Of a stretch of 8,495 nt of DNA, positions 6,745-8,495 are shown one piece after another. The notes below the pieces were generated by a model. That model did no database searches and had not been told where the DNA came from. It was given only the letters and a program-made list of their open reading frames with translations. Source of the DNA: VMCP01 sp965659745 (GTDB lineage: Bacteria > Bacteroidota > Bacteroidia > NS11-12g > UBA955); NCBI GenBank assembly GCA_965659745.1, contig CBFHXF010000072.1, forward strand, positions 1 to 8,495, read 5' to 3'. Each line of letters starts with the position of its first letter. The first letter of the stretch is position 1. The translations under genes and the position numbers were made by a program.

Positions 6745-7859
6745 GATATATAGAAAGATTTAATATTTTTTATAATAGTTAACTGTTGTTCTTTTGTTAG
6801 CTCCGGACAAATAGGCAAGCTGATTACATCGCGACACAATTGCTCGGAAACCGGCAATTCTTCATTGGTAATATATGCCTTTTGTTGGTGCAAAGGTAGG
6901 GGATAATAAATCATAGATGGAATCCCTTTTTTTAATAAATAGGCCGCCAAGGCGTCTCTTTTACCATTCCTTATAATTAAAGTATATTGGTGAAACGCAT
7001 GCGTGCTTCTTTCGAAATGTATTTCCGGAACTTTTATCTGGGGAAGCTTCCCTAACGCCTCATTATAAAAAAGCGCAATTTCCCTCCTTCGAGCAATGAA
7101 ATCATCTAAGTGAGGTAATTTCACCTTTAGAATAGCCGCTTGTAGCGTATCTAATCGTGAATTTACCCCTATTACTTCGTGATAATATTTTTGCTTCTGC
7201 CCGTGATTCGCAATCATTCTAGCCTTAGCCGCCAAATCATCATCATTGGTAAAAATAGCGCCGCCATCACCATAGCAACCCAAATTTTTACTGGGAAAAA
7301 ACGAGGTCGTTCCAATATGTCCTAGCGTTCCGCTGCTGCCAAATCGCGTTTCCCCACAATAAAGCGAACCCATGCTCTGCGCCGCATCTTCCAGTATATA
7401 AAGTCCATACCGTTCGGCAATTTCCCCCAAGAGGTCCATATTGGCCGTTAAGCCAAACAAATGAACCGGGGCAATGACTTTCGTTTTAGGTGTGATTTTT
7501 GCAATTATTAAATCGGGATTTATTAAAAAATCCAACTCTGAAACATCTACAAATACCGGTTTCAATCCCAATAATAGTACCACTTCCGGCAATGCCGCAT
7601 AAGCAAAGGCAGGTATCAACACTTCGTCGCCAGGGCTTAAATCGAGGGCCATCAAGGCAATTTGAAGGGCGTCGGTACCATTGGCAACGCCGATTACATG
7701 CTTGACTTTTAATTTATTGGCTAATTCTCGCTCAAAATCGGCGACTTCACTGCCTTTAATGAAAGCCCCTGATTGACAAACCCTTGCAAACGCCGCATTC
7801 ATCTCCGGCTGATACCGTTGATATTGCGCTTGTAGGTTCACCATTTGGATCGCTTCCAT
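6741..7859 (-). CDS. DegT/DnrJ/EryC1/StrS-family sugar aminotransferase, WbpE-like
   Basis: A PLP-dependent nucleotide-sugar aminotransferase of 372 residues. Visible motifs are ANGTDALQIALMAL (59-72, phosphate binding), DEVLIPAFAY (78-87), LEDAAQSMGS (156-165, with Asp158 and Gln161), and SFFPSKNLGCYGDGGAIFTN (186-205, with Lys191 as Schiff-base lysine). GVNSRLDTLQAAIL (231-244) follows. The stretches around Lys191 and NSRLDTLQ are very close to Pseudomonas WbpE, which aminates the 3-keto group of a UDP-GlcNAc-uronate, so a 3-amino sugar is a reasonable guess. However, the other enzymes of that route are not in view, and the adjacent genes make UDP-glucuronate and UDP-xylose. First gene of the operon, with a perfect -7 box 4 nt before the ATG; its stop overlaps the ugd start. 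Met6 is an alternative start, less likely because the MEAIQ-type lead-in is common in the family. Confidence 0.9.
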   Translation of the reverse strand: MEAIQMVNLQAQYQRYQPEMNAAFARVCQSGAFIKGSEVADFERELANKLKVKHVIGVANGTDALQIALMALDLSPGDEVLIPAFAYAALPEVVLLLGLKPVFVDVSELDFLINPDLIIAKITPKTKVIAPVHLFGLTANMDLLGEIAERYGLYILEDAAQSMGSLYCGETRFGSSGTLGHIGTTSFFPSKNLGCYGDGGAIFTNDDDLAAKARMIANHGQKQKYYHEVIGVNSRLDTLQAAILKVKLPHLDDFIARRREIALFYNEALGKLPQIKVPEIHFERSTHAFHQYTLIIRNGKRDALAAYLLKKGIPSMIYYPLPLHQQKAYITNEELPVSEQLCRDVISLPICPELTKEQQLTIIKNIKSFYIS

Positions 7860-7863
7860 GCAA

Positions 7864-7871
7864 CAAATTTA
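7864..7871 (-). promoter_or_regulatory. Promoter -7 box for the aminotransferase-ugd-uxs operon (TAAATTTG)
   Basis: The minus strand reads TAAATTTG, a perfect TAnnTTTG box, then TTGC and the ATG. The four-base spacing is identical to that before der and likewise predicts a leaderless or nearly leaderless transcript. It lies in the 37-bp gap after rlmB. No convincing -33 TTTG is seen. Promoter activity is inferred; AT-rich sequence can give this box by chance. Confidence 0.5.
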
Positions 7872-7896
7872 ATTTATTGAGTCAATGTGAGCCGTT

Positions 7897-8495
7897 TTAT
7901 TTGGTACGCTGTCGAATTATTTCGTAAACGACCACTCCGGTGGCAACCGACACGTTCAATGAGTCAACTCCGCGTTTAGAAATAGGAATACGCACAAAAT
8001 CATCGCACATTTTGGCTGTTTCCTTATCCATACCCGTGTCTTCACTACCCATAACAATGGCAATCGGTCCTTGTAAATCTTGCTCGTAAAGCTCGTTCTG
8101 CGTCTTTTCCGTAGCTCCAACCACCCGTAAACCTGAATTTTTTAGGTATTTTAGGGTGTGGTGTAGGCTCTGCGTTCTACAAACCGGAATGTGCATCAAA
8201 GCCCCCGCAGAGGTTTTCATTGCATCGGGACCTATGGGCGCGCTGCCCACTTCGGGCACCACAATTCCATGAATTCCGGCACAAGAAGCAGTTCGGGCGA
8301 TCGCGCCAAAATTGCGCACGTCCGTAATACCGTCTAGCACCAAAATAAAAGGATCTTCGCCTTGTTCATAGGCCATATCCACCACATTTTCGATTTTCGC
8401 AAAATCCACTACCGATAAAGAAATCACAACGCCCTGATGATTTCCATTCACGAGGGAATTCAATTTAACGGCAGGAACCTGTTTCCAAATAATGC
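7897..8495 (-). CDS. rlmB: 23S rRNA (guanosine-2'-O)-methyltransferase RlmB, N-terminus outside the window
   Basis: A SPOUT-class (TrmH family) methyltransferase; RlmB modifies G2251 of the 23S rRNA P-loop. The open frame continues to the right edge, giving 198 visible residues. A TTG at 8461-8463 is not the start, because the conserved upstream residues (KQVPAVKLNSLVNGNHQG) read through it. About 45-50 N-terminal residues, most of the small substrate-binding domain, are missing compared with ~245 in the family. Numbering from the edge, motif 1 is LDGITDVRNFGAIARTA (53-69), motif 2 IVMGSEDTGM (146-155) and motif 3 IPISKRGVDSLNVSVATG (169-186), the last forming the SAM-binding knot. The retained KLN...NHQG segment favours RlmB over TrmH. 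It ends 37 bp before the aminotransferase gene on the same strand, so read-through is possible. Confidence 0.9.
   Translation of the reverse strand, partial: IIWKQVPAVKLNSLVNGNHQGVVISLSVVDFAKIENVVDMAYEQGEDPFILVLDGITDVRNFGAIARTASCAGIHGIVVPEVGSAPIGPDAMKTSAGALMHIPVCRTQSLHHTLKYLKNSGLRVVGATEKTQNELYEQDLQGPIAIVMGSEDTGMDKETAKMCDDFVRIPISKRGVDSLNVSVATGVVVYEIIRQRTK

Noticed and set aside
8461..8463. TTG as the start of rlmB
   Set aside because: The frame stays open upstream and encodes the conserved KQVPAVKLN lead-in of RlmB, so the true start is beyond the window.

Overview
The window looks like a chromosomal segment from a member of the Bacteroidota (Flavobacteriia-like at a guess). The grounds are the short lipoprotein Wza paired with a Wzz-type chain-length protein, the family-typical Der, RlmN and RlmB sequences, the scarcity of Shine-Dalgarno sequences, and two perfect TAnnTTTG promoter -7 boxes. 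A run of 97 N inside one gene indicates a draft or metagenome-derived assembly.

Layout, left to right. Positions 1-1688 (minus strand) hold an exopolysaccharide/capsule export pair: a Wza-like outer-membrane lipoprotein, followed 4 nt later by a Wzz/Wzc-like inner-membrane co-polymerase that runs off the left edge and has no stop in the window. A 261-bp divergent intergenic region follows. Positions 1950-4460 (plus strand) hold der (ribosome-assembly GTPase, interrupted by the N run) and rlmN (23S rRNA/tRNA m2A methyltransferase), separated by 78 bp with a strong hairpin. rlmN ends tail-to-tail, overlapping by 4 bp, with a minus-strand nucleotide-sugar operon (4457-7859). In transcription order that operon is a WbpE-like sugar aminotransferase, UDP-glucose 6-dehydrogenase and UDP-glucuronate decarboxylase, joined by two ATGA stop/start overlaps. 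The right edge (7897-8495, minus) is the 5'-truncated rRNA 2'-O-methyltransferase rlmB.

How the genes fit: Ugd oxidises UDP-glucose to UDP-glucuronate and the decarboxylase turns that into UDP-xylose, both precursors for an extracellular polysaccharide. The aminotransferase suggests that an amino sugar is made too. Wza and the Wzz/Wzc-like protein would set chain length and export the polymer. Embedded in and flanking this locus are three genes for large-subunit ribosome maturation (der, rlmN, rlmB).

I see no CRISPR array, transposase, tRNA, rRNA or clearly novel system. The most useful observations are the almost certainly spurious length of the N run in der, two promoters whose geometry predicts leaderless mRNAs, and the uncertain substrate of the aminotransferase.
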